This document shows positions 26,620 to 35,628 of a DNA stretch of 64,000 nucleotides, piece after piece (positions within the stretch are counted from its first letter, which is position 1; each line of letters opens with the position of its first letter). Location: contig PGZV01000017.1 in NCBI GenBank assembly GCA_002841495.1, positions 54,467 to 118,466 of the forward strand, given 5' to 3'. The position numbers and the translations under genes were made by a program. The DNA comes from Firmicutes bacterium HGW-Firmicutes-2 (lineage in GTDB: Bacteria; Bacillota; Clostridia; Lachnospirales; Vallitaleaceae). The notes under the pieces are model-generated. The model was not told the origin of the DNA. It searched no databases and was given only the letters and a program-made list of their open reading frames with translations.

Positions 26620-28290
26620 ATGGACTGGGTTGGATTTCAAAACGCACTTTTCAATTTTTTTGCACTATTTGGTGGATTTGGTATGTTCTTGTATGGTATG
26701 CATATCATGGCAGATGGTTTGCAAAAAACAGCCGGGAATAAAATGAAAAATCTACTGGGTGCATTAACCAATAATAGATTTCTAGGGGTTATTGTTGGCG
26801 CACTTGTGACGGCTATTGTTCAAAGTAGTTCAGCCAGTACAGTTATGGTAATTGGGTTTGTAAACGCAGGTTTGATGAACTTGGTTCAGGCGACCGGTGT
26901 TATTATGGGGGCTAATATCGGAACGACTATTACCTCTTGGATTGTATCAAGTGGAGAATGGATGGTATTTTTTAAGCCAGAGAAGATCGCACCTTTAATC
27001 ATGGGGATTGGTGCTAGTATATTGTTCTTTTCAAAGGATAAAAAAAAGCAGCAAATTGGTGAGATATTGGTTGGGTTTTCTTTGATTTTTATAGGGTTAG
27101 AGTTGATGAAGTCAGGCATAACACCTTATAGAGATTCCCAAGTTTTTAAAGATGCTTTTATCGTTCTTGGTAAAAATCCAATTCTAGCAGTTTTTGCGGG
27201 TGCGGTGGTAACGGCAATTATACAAAGCAGTTCGGCATCTGTTGGTATCCTTCAAACATTGGCAGCAACAGGAATCATTCCCTTTAGCGCAGCAATTTAC
27301 ATTGTTCTTGGGCAGAATATAGGAACAACTGTTACAGCAATGTTGTCAAGTATCGGTGCAAGTAAGACGGCAAAAAGAGCAGCCTATGTCCATCTATTAT
27401 TTAATGTTTTTGGGACTGTGGTATTTACAATAGGTACATTTGTGTATTTCGAATTTTTCGATGTGAGGCATGGCCATACTATTATAACAATGACACAGAT
27501 TTCTATTTTTCATACATTTTTCAATGTGACCAACACAGCTTTATTGCTACCTTTTGCTAATCAACTAGCTGCGATTGCGGAAAGAATTGTACCGGGTGTA
27601 GATCGACAAGTGGAGGATGAAGAAGAACTCACTTTAAGACACTTGGATGAAAGAATTTTGGAAACCCCTACGTTTGCGGTGGAAAACGCAATAAAGGAAG
27701 TAGCACGTATGGGGGATTTGGCAGTCAACAACACGCGATTAGCTATAGAAGCACTAATTGAAAAAGACAACAAAAAAATTGCTGAAGTCATCAGTAATGA
27801 GAAGAAGATTAATAAACTAGAAAAACTTATCACAGATTATTTGGTGAAAATAAGTAACTCAGTATTGAATGAACATCAAAATCTTGTAATCACAAATCTT
27901 TTCCATTCGGTCAATGATATTGAGCGTGTTGGTGACCATGCTGAGAACATTGCAGAACTTGCTAAGTACTATGTTGACAACGAACTCAAGTTCTCAGACG
28001 AAGCAGAAGAAGAATTCAAAGTCATATCTCAGTTAGCACTAGATACCATACGTATTGCAATTGAAGCCAGAAGAGATGACAATGCTGATCTAGTTAAAAA
28101 AGTTGAATCAAACGAAGAAGAAATGGATGTTATGGAAGAACATTTGAGAGGTCAACATATTAAGAGACTTGGTAAAAATCTGTGTGATTCATCAACGGGT
28201 GTAGTCTTTTTGGATTCTATTAGTAACCTTGAGAGAATTACTGACCATGCGTTGAATTTGGCCTATTATGTTAAGGATGAAATTATATAA
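26620..28290 (+). CDS. Na/Pi cotransporter family protein with PhoU-like domain
   Basis: A 556-residue membrane protein. Residues ~10-330 hold two inverted Na/Pi-cotransporter repeats, each with the QSSSA motif (IVQSSSASTVMVIG near 68 and IIQSSSASVGILQ near 205). Residues ~345-550 form a cytosolic PhoU-like helical domain. Members import phosphate with sodium. The fused PhoU part suggests built-in regulation by phosphate status (inference). The full R1 repeat lies directly upstream in the leader or promoter region, and two hairpins follow the gene. Confidence 0.9.
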   Translation: MDWVGFQNALFNFFALFGGFGMFLYGMHIMADGLQKTAGNKMKNLLGALTNNRFLGVIVGALVTAIVQSSSASTVMVIGFVNAGLMNLVQATGVIMGANIGTTITSWIVSSGEWMVFFKPEKIAPLIMGIGASILFFSKDKKKQQIGEILVGFSLIFIGLELMKSGITPYRDSQVFKDAFIVLGKNPILAVFAGAVVTAIIQSSSASVGILQTLAATGIIPFSAAIYIVLGQNIGTTVTAMLSSIGASKTAKRAAYVHLLFNVFGTVVFTIGTFVYFEFFDVRHGHTIITMTQISIFHTFFNVTNTALLLPFANQLAAIAERIVPGVDRQVEDEEELTLRHLDERILETPTFAVENAIKEVARMGDLAVNNTRLAIEALIEKDNKKIAEVISNEKKINKLEKLITDYLVKISNSVLNEHQNLVITNLFHSVNDIERVGDHAENIAELAKYYVDNELKFSDEAEEEFKVISQLALDTIRIAIEARRDDNADLVKKVESNEEEMDVMEEHLRGQHIKRLGKNLCDSSTGVVFLDSISNLERITDHALNLAYYVKDEII

Positions 28291-28301
28291 TAATTCGAAT
28301 C

Positions 28302-28373
28302 GGAGGTTTAACTCACTTTTGTCAAGTTCATTAGCAGTTTCTATCGAATGAAAATTAGCGCAGCTAAACCTCT
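28302..28373 (+). other. Long stem-loop after the Na/Pi gene
   Basis: GGAGGTTTA (28302-28310) can pair with TAAACCTCT (28365-28373) around a ~54-base loop. It lies before the terminator and may stabilise the mRNA end. Confidence 0.4.
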
Positions 28374-28395
28374 GGTCACTATGGTCAATATGAAC

Positions 28396-28438
28396 AAAAA
28401 AAGTCAACATAACTCTTATGAGTTATATTGACTTTTTT
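28396..28438. terminator. Bidirectional terminator
   Basis: AAAAAAGTCAACATAACTC pairs with GAGTTATATTGACTTTTTT across a 4-base loop, between convergent genes. Confidence 0.93.
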
Positions 28439-28451
28439 CTTAATGGATCAC

Positions 28452-29708
28452 TTAATTATAGGGAACTTTCTCTCTACCTTCGAATTGACTTCGATTAATC
28501 AATCGAGACAATAGTGCGCATGCTTCTGCTCGCGTTAATGCTTTTTGCGGTTCAAATCCTCTATTTGTTCCTTTCATATATTCTTGTTCAACCGCTATAG
28601 CTATATGATTTCGTAGTGCAGTTGATATTTGACTTTGATCTGAAAACTGATTTAAATAATTCAAATTTGCTCTTGTATTTGCTAATCCTTTTGCCTTTAC
28701 AATAGCTACGGCTACATCTTCACGAACAGCCACTGCATTGGGTTCGAAGCTCATAATGCCTGAACTGTTTCTATAACCCGTCAAATAATTCTTTGACGAT
28801 TCCACAACTTGATATGCCCAGTGATTGGGTGGTACATCTGAAAATGCAGAGGTAATAGGGTTTGTCGCAGGCAATTGAAGCGATAATACAAGTATTTTAG
28901 CAAACTCAGCCCTTGATATTGTTTTATTCGGTTGAAAGGACCCATCTGCATATCCATCTAAAATTCCTAGCGCCACCATTTCCATGATATTTTCATAAGC
29001 CCAATGGCTTGTTGGTAAATCACTGAATGCGGATGTTTGATTACTCGGTGGGATACTCGGACTGCCTCCACCTGGGGCTTTCCATTCATATACATAGTAC
29101 GTGCTCATGGAAACGCCACGGTAAAAATATTGTCGCAAGACGATTTGATCACCTGTATTGCTTCCGGTAGGTGCTGTAGCTTTTATTGTTTTTCGAATTG
29201 GATTATAGCTTGTTGAATCATAAGAACCACCAATCGTCCAACTACTATTTTTATCCGTATCTACAAATCGAGTTCCAATGCCCATGCCTGGTGCAATATC
29301 AACATTTGGATAAAAGTCTGCTGATGCAAATGCACTAAAGGTAAAGAAGGAAAGTGTATTTTCCGATGCTTGAAGGTTCAACGTAAGCGACACTTCTTGA
29401 CCTTTATAGATAATCTCCGGGGCACCACTGAAAACTGCCGATAGTCTTACACCTTCGCCCTTAACCTTTGTTCCTTGAGAGTCACCTATATATGTTGATT
29501 TTACCGAAAAATTACTTTGGTTATATGTTACCTGATTATCATAGGATTCATGAGCATTTGCCGATTTCCACCCTTCATTATTTGGGTGATCAATCACACG
29601 AACCAAAACCCATGCATTTTCTACTTGTGATTCTATAGGCGTTCCCATTCCGATGCTCCCTATTATTAGAATCATCACCATTAACATTACTTGAATAGTT
29701 TTTTTCAC
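28452..29708 (-). CDS. Exported protein with three SLH (S-layer homology) domains
   Basis: A protein of 418 residues read from a GTG at 29708, which lies 9 bases after AAGGAG. An ATG three codons earlier directly abuts that site. Residues 1-~28 are a signal peptide (MKKTIQVMLMVMILIIGS). Residues ~30-225 are a beta-rich extracellular region of unknown type. The C-terminal ~180 residues hold three SLH repeats: FSDLPTSHWAYENI..GILDGYADGSFQP, FSDVPPNHWAYQVV..FEP and a diverged third. SLH domains bind pyruvylated secondary cell-wall polymer, so the protein is displayed on the cell surface. It is probably co-transcribed with the small membrane protein upstream. Confidence 0.88.
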   Translation of the reverse strand: MKKTIQVMLMVMILIIGSIGMGTPIESQVENAWVLVRVIDHPNNEGWKSANAHESYDNQVTYNQSNFSVKSTYIGDSQGTKVKGEGVRLSAVFSGAPEIIYKGQEVSLTLNLQASENTLSFFTFSAFASADFYPNVDIAPGMGIGTRFVDTDKNSSWTIGGSYDSTSYNPIRKTIKATAPTGSNTGDQIVLRQYFYRGVSMSTYYVYEWKAPGGGSPSIPPSNQTSAFSDLPTSHWAYENIMEMVALGILDGYADGSFQPNKTISRAEFAKILVLSLQLPATNPITSAFSDVPPNHWAYQVVESSKNYLTGYRNSSGIMSFEPNAVAVREDVAVAIVKAKGLANTRANLNYLNQFSDQSQISTALRNHIAIAVEQEYMKGTNRGFEPQKALTRAEACALLSRLINRSQFEGREKVPYN

Positions 29709-29727
29709 TTGCTTCATCTCCTTAATT

Positions 29728-30105
29728 CTAATTGTTTTCAATGTTAACAACAACTCCTGTTTCATATAAAAACTTTTGACATACTTCTTTTAAATCATTT
29801 TCACGAACCATTTCATGATAAATACTCACATGTTTGACATGTTCGCCTTTACCAAAACTTAAATATATTTTTTCTTTGTCCAACACAACTGATATGAGCT
29901 TAACCCCCTTATATCCCCACCTATAGCATTTATGCTCAGAAAGCATGCCGAATGTAGAAATGATGACTGCTTTTGAAGAAGTTTGTGTTGGAATGGTTAG
30001 TATTGGATTATCTGTAATCAGTTGCTTATCACGATTTTTTTGTTGATATAATATCATAATAAAGCAAAGTATCACTAATCCTCCAAGCACAAAAACAACT
30101 CCCAT
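29728..30105 (-). CDS. Small membrane-anchored protein, unknown function
   Basis: A 125-residue protein starting MGVVFVLGGL behind AGGAGG, with one N-terminal membrane helix (residues ~3-22) followed by a basic stretch (QQKNRDK) and a soluble domain of about 95 residues. The topology is most simply helix-in with the domain outside. No family was recognised. Its 3' end is 19 bases before the SLH gene start, so the two are likely translated from one message and may act together at the cell surface (inference). Confidence 0.7.
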   Translation of the reverse strand: MGVVFVLGGLVILCFIMILYQQKNRDKQLITDNPILTIPTQTSSKAVIISTFGMLSEHKCYRWGYKGVKLISVVLDKEKIYLSFGKGEHVKHVSIYHEMVRENDLKEVCQKFLYETGVVVNIENN

Positions 30106-30188
30106 TGCTTGTTTCCTCCTTTCCATGCTATGGATAAAGTATAGCCCCTTTGGCCTAATAGCACATCGGAAATAAGTATGAATTCAAG

Positions 30189-30220
30189 AAAAAAAGCCTC
30201 ATACTAAAGTATGAGACTTC
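30189..30220 (-). terminator. Terminator of the membrane LuxR gene
   Basis: Read on the minus strand, AAGTCTCATACT pairs with AGTATGAGGCTT and is followed by a T run. It separates the LuxR gene from the two genes downstream, which then need their own promoter. Confidence 0.85.
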
Positions 30221-30283
30221 AAAAAAGAGAATATATTAACCATATACGGAAATTATTGTAAGCGTTATATGATTTTTAACAAC

Positions 30284-31729
30284 TTAGCTTTGACGTCCAA
30301 GCCATAATGTACTAATTAACTCTGCACGTGTATTAACTTCATATTTTGAATAAATATTACCTGCATGCGTTTTTACGGTACTTTCAGTAATTGAAAGTTT
30401 TTGAGCAATCATATGGTTTGTTTTTCCGGACAAAATTTGTTCCAATACTTCTTTTTCACGATTGGTCAGCATCTCGATTCCTATCGTTTCTTGAATCATT
30501 TTTGTTTGCTGAAATTCGGCCATTTGATTATAGGCTTCAAGGTACGTATGACTTTTTAACAATAAAACTAATTGTCGGTTTAGCACTGGCAATAGCAGTG
30601 TTGTGATACACAAGACGACTAAGGCAAGCACTGTGATTTCTGTTTTCGAAAATTCATGTTGATTCGCTAAGTATCCGAGAGCACCACCAACTAATACACC
30701 TAAAACATTTGCAGATAAGCCAATGCCAAAAACTTTTGAAGGGTTCGTCGTATATTCAAGCATGTCACCCAATACACTCCACCAGAACAAATCAAATACA
30801 CCAAAACTTCCCAACATTAAAGTATTTATAATCAAATATCCGGTTACATTGTGTTCCAAAAGGATAAAACCTACAAAAGCACTCATCAACATAATTAGAG
30901 CGATATATAGAAAAGGTGATCGTTTTGTATCAGATGGTAAATAGCGCATAATAGCTAAAGCGATAATATACGGTATAGCCCAATACAGCGTTACTATATC
31001 TGGTAAATGATTAAACTGCGGGTTAATGACTTGGTACATCAGCCCAGAATTAATCGTAATAATAATAACAAAGACAAATAATATTTGAAGTGGTTGTTTT
31101 ACACCATATGTATTTACAGTTTTCGACGCCTCTTCGACAATGAATTGAGGTTCGCGAATCAATAAACACAAAAAAATCATTCCCCCTAATAGGCACAATA
31201 AGGAAAGGAAGAGTCCCACAAATGTTGACACATATAAATCCACGCAATAGATGATAATCATCAACAAATTAGAACAAATCAAAATATCTGCAACTATTTT
31301 CAATCGATGCTTTTTCCAAATATACTTCTTCAAATAATAGCCCAAAGTTGTCATTAAGCATCCACTTGAAAAACCACTGATGATAAGTCCTATTCTCCAA
31401 AAAACGGAAGGTAAGAACAAGAACGGTAGCGTCATTAAAAAACAAATAATTATACTAATAAACCTTACCCTTTGTATGATTATTTGAGATTTTAGAAACC
31501 ATCCACATGCAAATAACCCTAGAAAATGCGCCACAATTGCAGCAAAAATATATCCCGGAAAATAGATTTCAAAATGATCTAGGATACTATAAAGCACACG
31601 CCCTTCAAACAAAAAAGACAATATATAAGCAAAAGGCAAAGAAAAACCGCCAACGAAAATTATGTGCTTTTTCCTTGTTGTATTCGCATCCATTATTCCT
31701 GTCGGAGTATTTTTAGTTTGACTCAACAT
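30284..31729 (-). CDS. Membrane-embedded LuxR-family regulator (MFS-like sensor)
   Basis: A 481-residue one-component regulator. Residues ~20-395 are twelve or so membrane helices in a major-facilitator-like layout. The cytosolic C-terminus carries a LuxR/FixJ helix-turn-helix: LTNREKEVLEQILSGKTNHMIAQKLSITESTVKTH... (about residues 412-475). Similar fusions of a transporter-like membrane domain with LuxR DNA-binding ends are abundant in Coriobacteriia and rarer in Clostridia. The membrane part is probably a ligand sensor. No response-regulator receiver domain is present. GAGGTG precedes the ATG. Likely targets are the two downstream genes for surface proteins or its own gene (inference). Confidence 0.85.
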   Translation of the reverse strand: MLSQTKNTPTGIMDANTTRKKHIIFVGGFSLPFAYILSFLFEGRVLYSILDHFEIYFPGYIFAAIVAHFLGLFACGWFLKSQIIIQRVRFISIIICFLMTLPFLFLPSVFWRIGLIISGFSSGCLMTTLGYYLKKYIWKKHRLKIVADILICSNLLMIIIYCVDLYVSTFVGLFLSLLCLLGGMIFLCLLIREPQFIVEEASKTVNTYGVKQPLQILFVFVIIITINSGLMYQVINPQFNHLPDIVTLYWAIPYIIALAIMRYLPSDTKRSPFLYIALIMLMSAFVGFILLEHNVTGYLIINTLMLGSFGVFDLFWWSVLGDMLEYTTNPSKVFGIGLSANVLGVLVGGALGYLANQHEFSKTEITVLALVVLCITTLLLPVLNRQLVLLLKSHTYLEAYNQMAEFQQTKMIQETIGIEMLTNREKEVLEQILSGKTNHMIAQKLSITESTVKTHAGNIYSKYEVNTRAELISTLWLGRQS

Positions 31730-32004
31730 GATATAAGCACCTCACTTATTTTATATTCGATACTTTACCATTTTTTCATAGTATTTTCAAGGAATTATTT
31801 CCAGGTACCATTGGTAACCAAGGACGGTTCTTCTGATTCTATTATAGATATATGAGTATTTACTAGTTGTGTATGAACTATAAGGACTAACCAGAGGAAA
31901 GACTATATTTGTATGCTACCTTACTCGACGTTTACGAATTCTTGATATATAATTGCATTATACTAAAGGCACAAATTTACTAGATTTGGATAGGGAGTGT
32001 GTAT
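31730..32004. other. Divergent intergenic region
   Basis: About 275 bases between the divergent LuxR-type gene and ldh. It must hold promoters for both, but no clear pair of boxes or operator was identified and no coding frame is supported. Confidence 0.5.
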
Positions 32005-33039
32005 ATGAGAATAGCTTTTTTTGATACAAAACCTTACGACCGTCAATCGTTTGATCAATATATTAATCAATATGATATGAAGATTAAATACTTTGAATCA
32101 AAATTAAATGAAGATACAGTGGCATTGGCAGCGCACACAGATGTTGCGTGTGCATTTGTAAATGACACATTAAATGAATCGGTTGTTAATGCCTTAGTGG
32201 ATATGGGTATAAAATTATTAGCGCTGCGATGCGCAGGTTATAACCATGTCGATTTTAAAGCGGCATACAATAGATTGCATATTGTAAGAGTTCCGGCATA
32301 TTCACCTTATGCAGTAGCAGAACACGCAATTGCACTGATGTTTTCTTTGAACAGAAAAACTCATAGAGCATATATACGAACGCGAGATAATAACTTTAAC
32401 ATAAACGGCTTAACCGGATTTGATTTTCATGGTAAAACCGTTGGAGTTATTGGAACAGGAAAGATAGGACGCATATTTATAGATATTTGTAAGGGACTGG
32501 GCATGAAGGTAATTGCCTATGATATGTATCCATCAGAGATTGAAGGTGTTGAGTTTGTCGAGCTTAAAAGCCTTTATCAAAAATCGGATATTATTTCATT
32601 ACATTGCCCCTTAACTAAAGAAACACATTATATGATTGATGACCATGCAATACAACAAATGAAAGAAGGCGTAATGCTTATTAATACTTCTCGAGGCGCA
32701 CTTATTCAGACAGAACATCTTATTGACGGATTAAAATCAAAAAAAATCGGATCTGCGGGATTAGATGTCTATGAAGAAGAAAGTGAATACTTTTTTGAAG
32801 ATTTTTCATCTGAAAGCATTGAAGATGATATTCTTGCTCGGCTTTTATCCTTCAGTAATGTCCTTGTGACGTCTCACCAAGCATTTTTGACTAAAGAAGC
32901 ACTAAGCAATATTGCTGAAACAACATTAGAAAATATAAAAGCATACCAAGAAGGAAAACCATTGGTAAATGAAGTGTGTTATCACTGCCCTGAAGGTCCG
33001 TTAAAGTGCATTAAAAAAGAAACCGGTCGATGTTGGTAG
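32005..33039 (+). CDS. ldhA: D-lactate dehydrogenase (D-2-hydroxyacid family) with Cys-rich tail
   Basis: A 344-residue NAD-dependent D-2-hydroxyacid dehydrogenase, the fermentative type that reduces pyruvate to D-lactate. The Rossmann motif GVIGTGKIG is at residues 147-155; the catalytic residues are Arg230 (NTSRG), a Glu in DVYEEES (about 257-259) and His291 (TSHQAF). The last 20 residues are unusual: after the normal end at PLVNEV come four cysteines (325, 328, 335, 343) in CYHC...KC...RCW, like a metal or redox site. The start at 32005 follows AGGGAG. It lies next to the glycolytic cluster, the source of its substrate. Confidence 0.88.
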   Translation: MRIAFFDTKPYDRQSFDQYINQYDMKIKYFESKLNEDTVALAAHTDVACAFVNDTLNESVVNALVDMGIKLLALRCAGYNHVDFKAAYNRLHIVRVPAYSPYAVAEHAIALMFSLNRKTHRAYIRTRDNNFNINGLTGFDFHGKTVGVIGTGKIGRIFIDICKGLGMKVIAYDMYPSEIEGVEFVELKSLYQKSDIISLHCPLTKETHYMIDDHAIQQMKEGVMLINTSRGALIQTEHLIDGLKSKKIGSAGLDVYEEESEYFFEDFSSESIEDDILARLLSFSNVLVTSHQAFLTKEALSNIAETTLENIKAYQEGKPLVNEVCYHCPEGPLKCIKKETGRCW

Positions 33040-33150
33040 TAGAAACATGTTGACAAATTATTTTAATAAGTAGTAAGTATATTCAATTAAGCATCTTGTT
33101 TTGAAGACTGAGATGTTGTATTAAGTTACTTTCTTATGAGCGTGTACGTG

Positions 33151-33186
33151 CACATAGTTATAGGAACTTCATAGTTGCTATTGGCT
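33151..33186. repeat. R2 repeat relic
   Basis: TAGGAACTTCATAG followed by a CTATTGG-like stretch matches the right arm of the R2 element (40808-40833 and 46427-46450). Upstream, at 33070-33133, lies a hairpin-forming stretch with GAAGACTGAG that loosely recalls the R2 stem-loop module. Confidence 0.55.
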
Positions 33187-33228
33187 TGAGCTATATTTGT
33201 GAAAAGTACAAAATTTCAATAGAAAACC

Positions 33229-33256
33229 TTGTAATTTAATTGTAGAATGTTATAAT
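33229..33256 (+). promoter_or_regulatory. cggR promoter
   Basis: TTGTAA (33229-33234), a 16-base spacer and TATAAT (33251-33256). The transcript would start near 33263 and run through the operator-like repeats. Confidence 0.65.
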
Positions 33257-33298
33257 AGGAGTGTGCTTAATTGATGTGGCATTTTTTGATAAACAACT

Positions 33299-33333
33299 TG
33301 GGACGAAAAATGACAACAGGGACCAAATGGGTC
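33299..33333 (+). promoter_or_regulatory. CggR operator-like tandem repeat in the cggR leader
   Basis: GGGAC-N6-TGAC (33300-33314) is followed 4 bases later by GGGAC-N6-GGTC (33319-33333). This matches the known Bacillus CggR operator plan of two CGGGAC-N6-TGTC units nearly in tandem, one base shorter between units. It lies downstream of the promoter and upstream of the start codon, the position where CggR acts as a roadblock in Bacillus. Confidence 0.75.
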
Positions 33334-33345
33334 CGGGAGTTGATT

Positions 33346-34386
33346 ATGGAAGCATATACAGCCGCTTTACAGAAAATAATTCCAAAAGAGCTGACGGTAT
33401 TAAGACGCAGATACAAAATCCTTCGAGGCATACATCTTTTTCAACCAATCGGTAGACGCTCATTGTCGGATCGTATACATTTAAGTGAAAAGTTAATCCG
33501 TACAGATACTGAGTTTATGCGAGATGAAGGCTTTATTTCATCCTCTGGTTCAGGCATGACGCTTGAACCTATGGGCATGCAATTGATTCATGAATTAAAG
33601 GATTTTATGGAACAGATTGAAGGTCTAAGCACGATAGAAGAACAGATCAAAGAAATTCTTGAATGTGAAGAGGTTGTGATTGTGTCCGGTGATGCGGATT
33701 TAGATGATGAGGCTATATATAACATAGGTCATGCAGCGGCTAGAGTGTTGCTTAGAAATATTTCTAACAATGATATCATAGCACTGACAGGTGGTTCAAC
33801 TGTTCACCGGATGATTGAAGCCATACCATCAAGCCCCATTAAAGCGAAGAATGTATATGTCGTTCCGGCTAGAGGTAGCTTAGGTAATAACGTTTCATAT
33901 CAAGCCAATACTTTGGTGGCTAGGTTGGCTGAAAAAATTCACTCTAAATATACGTTGTTAAATATTCCGGATAATTTGAGTCAAAAATCCCTTGAAAGTG
34001 TAAGGGAAGAACCAGAAATTCAAGAAACACTTAATAAGCTGATCAAATCCAACATATTAATTTATGGTATTGGTAATGCAAGTAAAATGTCGGAACGTAG
34101 GAATCTAGGACAAGATATTGTTAAACATCTTACGGACAATCATGCGACAGCAGAGGCTTTGGGATATTATTTCGATCAACAGGGCGAAGTGATTTATGCA
34201 TCCAGATCAATCGGCATAACCATAGATCAAATGACAGAATTAAAATACCCAATAGCGGTAGCCGGAGGTCGTAGTAAATCTGATGCAATTTTATCAGTTA
34301 AGAAGCTATTAAGTCGTGGATGTGTTATAATGGACGAGGGTGCGGCAAACGGTGTTATAGCACTTTTTAGAAGTAAAGGTCAATAA
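33346..34386 (+). CDS. cggR: Central glycolytic genes regulator
   Basis: A 346-residue SorC/DeoR-type repressor. The N-terminal winged helix contains RRYKILRGIHLFQPIGRRSLS, near-identical in pattern to Bacillus CggR, and the C-terminal sugar-phosphate isomerase-like domain (from ~90) has the ALTGGSTVHRMIEA and GIGNA effector motifs. In Bacillus the effector is fructose-1,6-bisphosphate, which relieves repression of gapA and the genes after it. The start at 33346 (GGGAG, 6-base spacing) was chosen because it matches the usual CggR length and leaves the operator outside the gene; longer in-frame starts run through the operator. Confidence 0.93.
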   Translation: MEAYTAALQKIIPKELTVLRRRYKILRGIHLFQPIGRRSLSDRIHLSEKLIRTDTEFMRDEGFISSSGSGMTLEPMGMQLIHELKDFMEQIEGLSTIEEQIKEILECEEVVIVSGDADLDDEAIYNIGHAAARVLLRNISNNDIIALTGGSTVHRMIEAIPSSPIKAKNVYVVPARGSLGNNVSYQANTLVARLAEKIHSKYTLLNIPDNLSQKSLESVREEPEIQETLNKLIKSNILIYGIGNASKMSERRNLGQDIVKHLTDNHATAEALGYYFDQQGEVIYASRSIGITIDQMTELKYPIAVAGGRSKSDAILSVKKLLSRGCVIMDEGAANGVIALFRSKGQ

Positions 34387-34450
34387 GCTGTTTTACAGCT
34401 TTAGATTTATGGCCCTTTATCCATAACAGGGCACTAAGTCATAGATAAAA
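34387..34450 (+). other. Stem-loops between cggR and gapA
   Basis: Two short hairpins are visible: AAGCTG/ACAGCTT bracketing the cggR end (about 34385-34402) and GCCCT/AGGGC (about 34412-34433). In Bacillus a comparable stem-loop before gapA marks the mRNA cut that separates the short-lived cggR part from the stable gapA part. The same role is possible here. Confidence 0.45.
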
Positions 34451-34479
34451 ACAATAATATATTCTAGGAGGAAACAAAA

Positions 34480-35487
34480 ATGACAAAAATCGCAATTAAT
34501 GGTTTTGGACGTATCGGTCGTCTTGCATTTAGACAAATGTTCGATGCAGAGGGTTATGAAATCGTAGGTATCAACGACTTAACAGATGCTAAAACATTGG
34601 CTCACTTGTTGAAGTATGACTCAGCTCAAGGTAGATTTGGTAAAGAAGTTACAGCTACTGAAGATTCAATAATCGTAGAAGGAAAAGAAATTAAGATCTA
34701 TGCTCAAAGAGATCCTAAAGAACTTCCTTGGGGTGAGTTGGATGTTGACGTTGTACTTGAGTGTACAGGATTTTTTGCAGATAAAGACAAAGCTTCAGCA
34801 CATATCACAGCAGGTGCTAAAAAAGTTGTTATATCAGCTCCTGCTACAGGTGATTTAAAAAGCGTTGTATTTGGCGTTAATGAAAATGTCCTAGATGGTT
34901 CAGAAACTGTCGTTTCAGCTGCATCTTGTACAACAAACTGTCTTGCACCAATGGCAGACACATTGAACAAATTAGCTAAAATCGAAAAAGGTTTCATGAC
35001 AACAATTCATGCTTATACCAATGACCAAAACACATTAGATGCGCCACACGGTAAAGGTGACTTAAGAAGAGCTAGAGCGGCAGCGGCAAATATCGTACCT
35101 AACACAACAGGTGCAGCTAAAGCAATTGGTCTTGTAATTCCTGAGCTTAATGGCGTACTTGATGGAGCAGCTCAACGTGTACCTGTTATCACAGGATCAT
35201 TAACAGAGTTAGTATCTGTTGTAAATGGTGAAGTGACAGCAGATCAAGTTAATGCAGCTATGAAAGCAGCATCAGACGATTCATTCGGTTACAATGAAGA
35301 GCCAATCGTATCAACAGACGTAATCGGAATCACTTTCGGTTCATTATTTGATGCAACTCAAACCAAAGTAACACCTCTTGGTAATGGTCAATCTCTTGTT
35401 AAAACTGTTTCATGGTATGACAATGAGAATTCATATACAAGCCAAATGGTTAGAGTTATCAAATACTTAGATGAATTAAGCAAATAA
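34480..35487 (+). CDS. gapA: Glyceraldehyde-3-phosphate dehydrogenase
   Basis: A 335-residue glycolytic enzyme. The NAD-binding start is [15 protein letters not shown], and the catalytic cysteine is Cys150 in [12 protein letters not shown]. The His of the active site follows in [10 protein letters not shown]. Asp rather than a small residue in the coenzyme loop (GINDLTD) suggests NAD use. Codon use looks strongly optimised, as expected for a highly expressed gene, and AGGAGG lies before the ATG. It is the first enzyme of the CggR-controlled cluster. Confidence 0.97.
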   Translation: MTKIAINGFGRIGRLAFRQMFDAEGYEIVGINDLTDAKTLAHLLKYDSAQGRFGKEVTATEDSIIVEGKEIKIYAQRDPKELPWGELDVDVVLECTGFFADKDKASAHITAGAKKVVISAPATGDLKSVVFGVNENVLDGSETVVSAASCTTNCLAPMADTLNKLAKIEKGFMTTIHAYTNDQNTLDAPHGKGDLRRARAAAANIVPNTTGAAKAIGLVIPELNGVLDGAAQRVPVITGSLTELVSVVNGEVTADQVNAAMKAASDDSFGYNEEPIVSTDVIGITFGSLFDATQTKVTPLGNGQSLVKTVSWYDNENSYTSQMVRVIKYLDELSK

Positions 35488-35528
35488 TCTTCATTGAAGT
35501 ATAAAAGAATTTAATATGATCCATAGAT

Positions 35529-35572
35529 GGGTCCGGTCTTGTAGCTTGACTATGCGGCCGGGCTCATTTTGT
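35529..35572 (+). terminator. GC-rich hairpin between gapA and pgk
   Basis: GGGTCCGGTC (35529-35538) pairs over all ten positions (with G-U) with GGCCGGGCTC (35556-35565), followed by ATTTTGTTT. It is probably a partial terminator that sets higher gapA than pgk output. Confidence 0.7.
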
Positions 35573-35628
35573 TTAAGTGCTTAAATATAACCACTATTAT
35601 ATGAAGATATTAGAAGGGAGCAGTACAT

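Noticed and set aside
28452-31729. Prophage or integrative element
   Set aside because: No integrase, attachment repeats or phage genes were seen; only gene content and orientation suggest an accessory origin.
34704-34997. A 97-codon minus-strand frame inside gapA
   Set aside because: It is a shadow of the strongly codon-biased gapA gene with no ribosome site; similar antisense frames elsewhere were dropped for the same reason.
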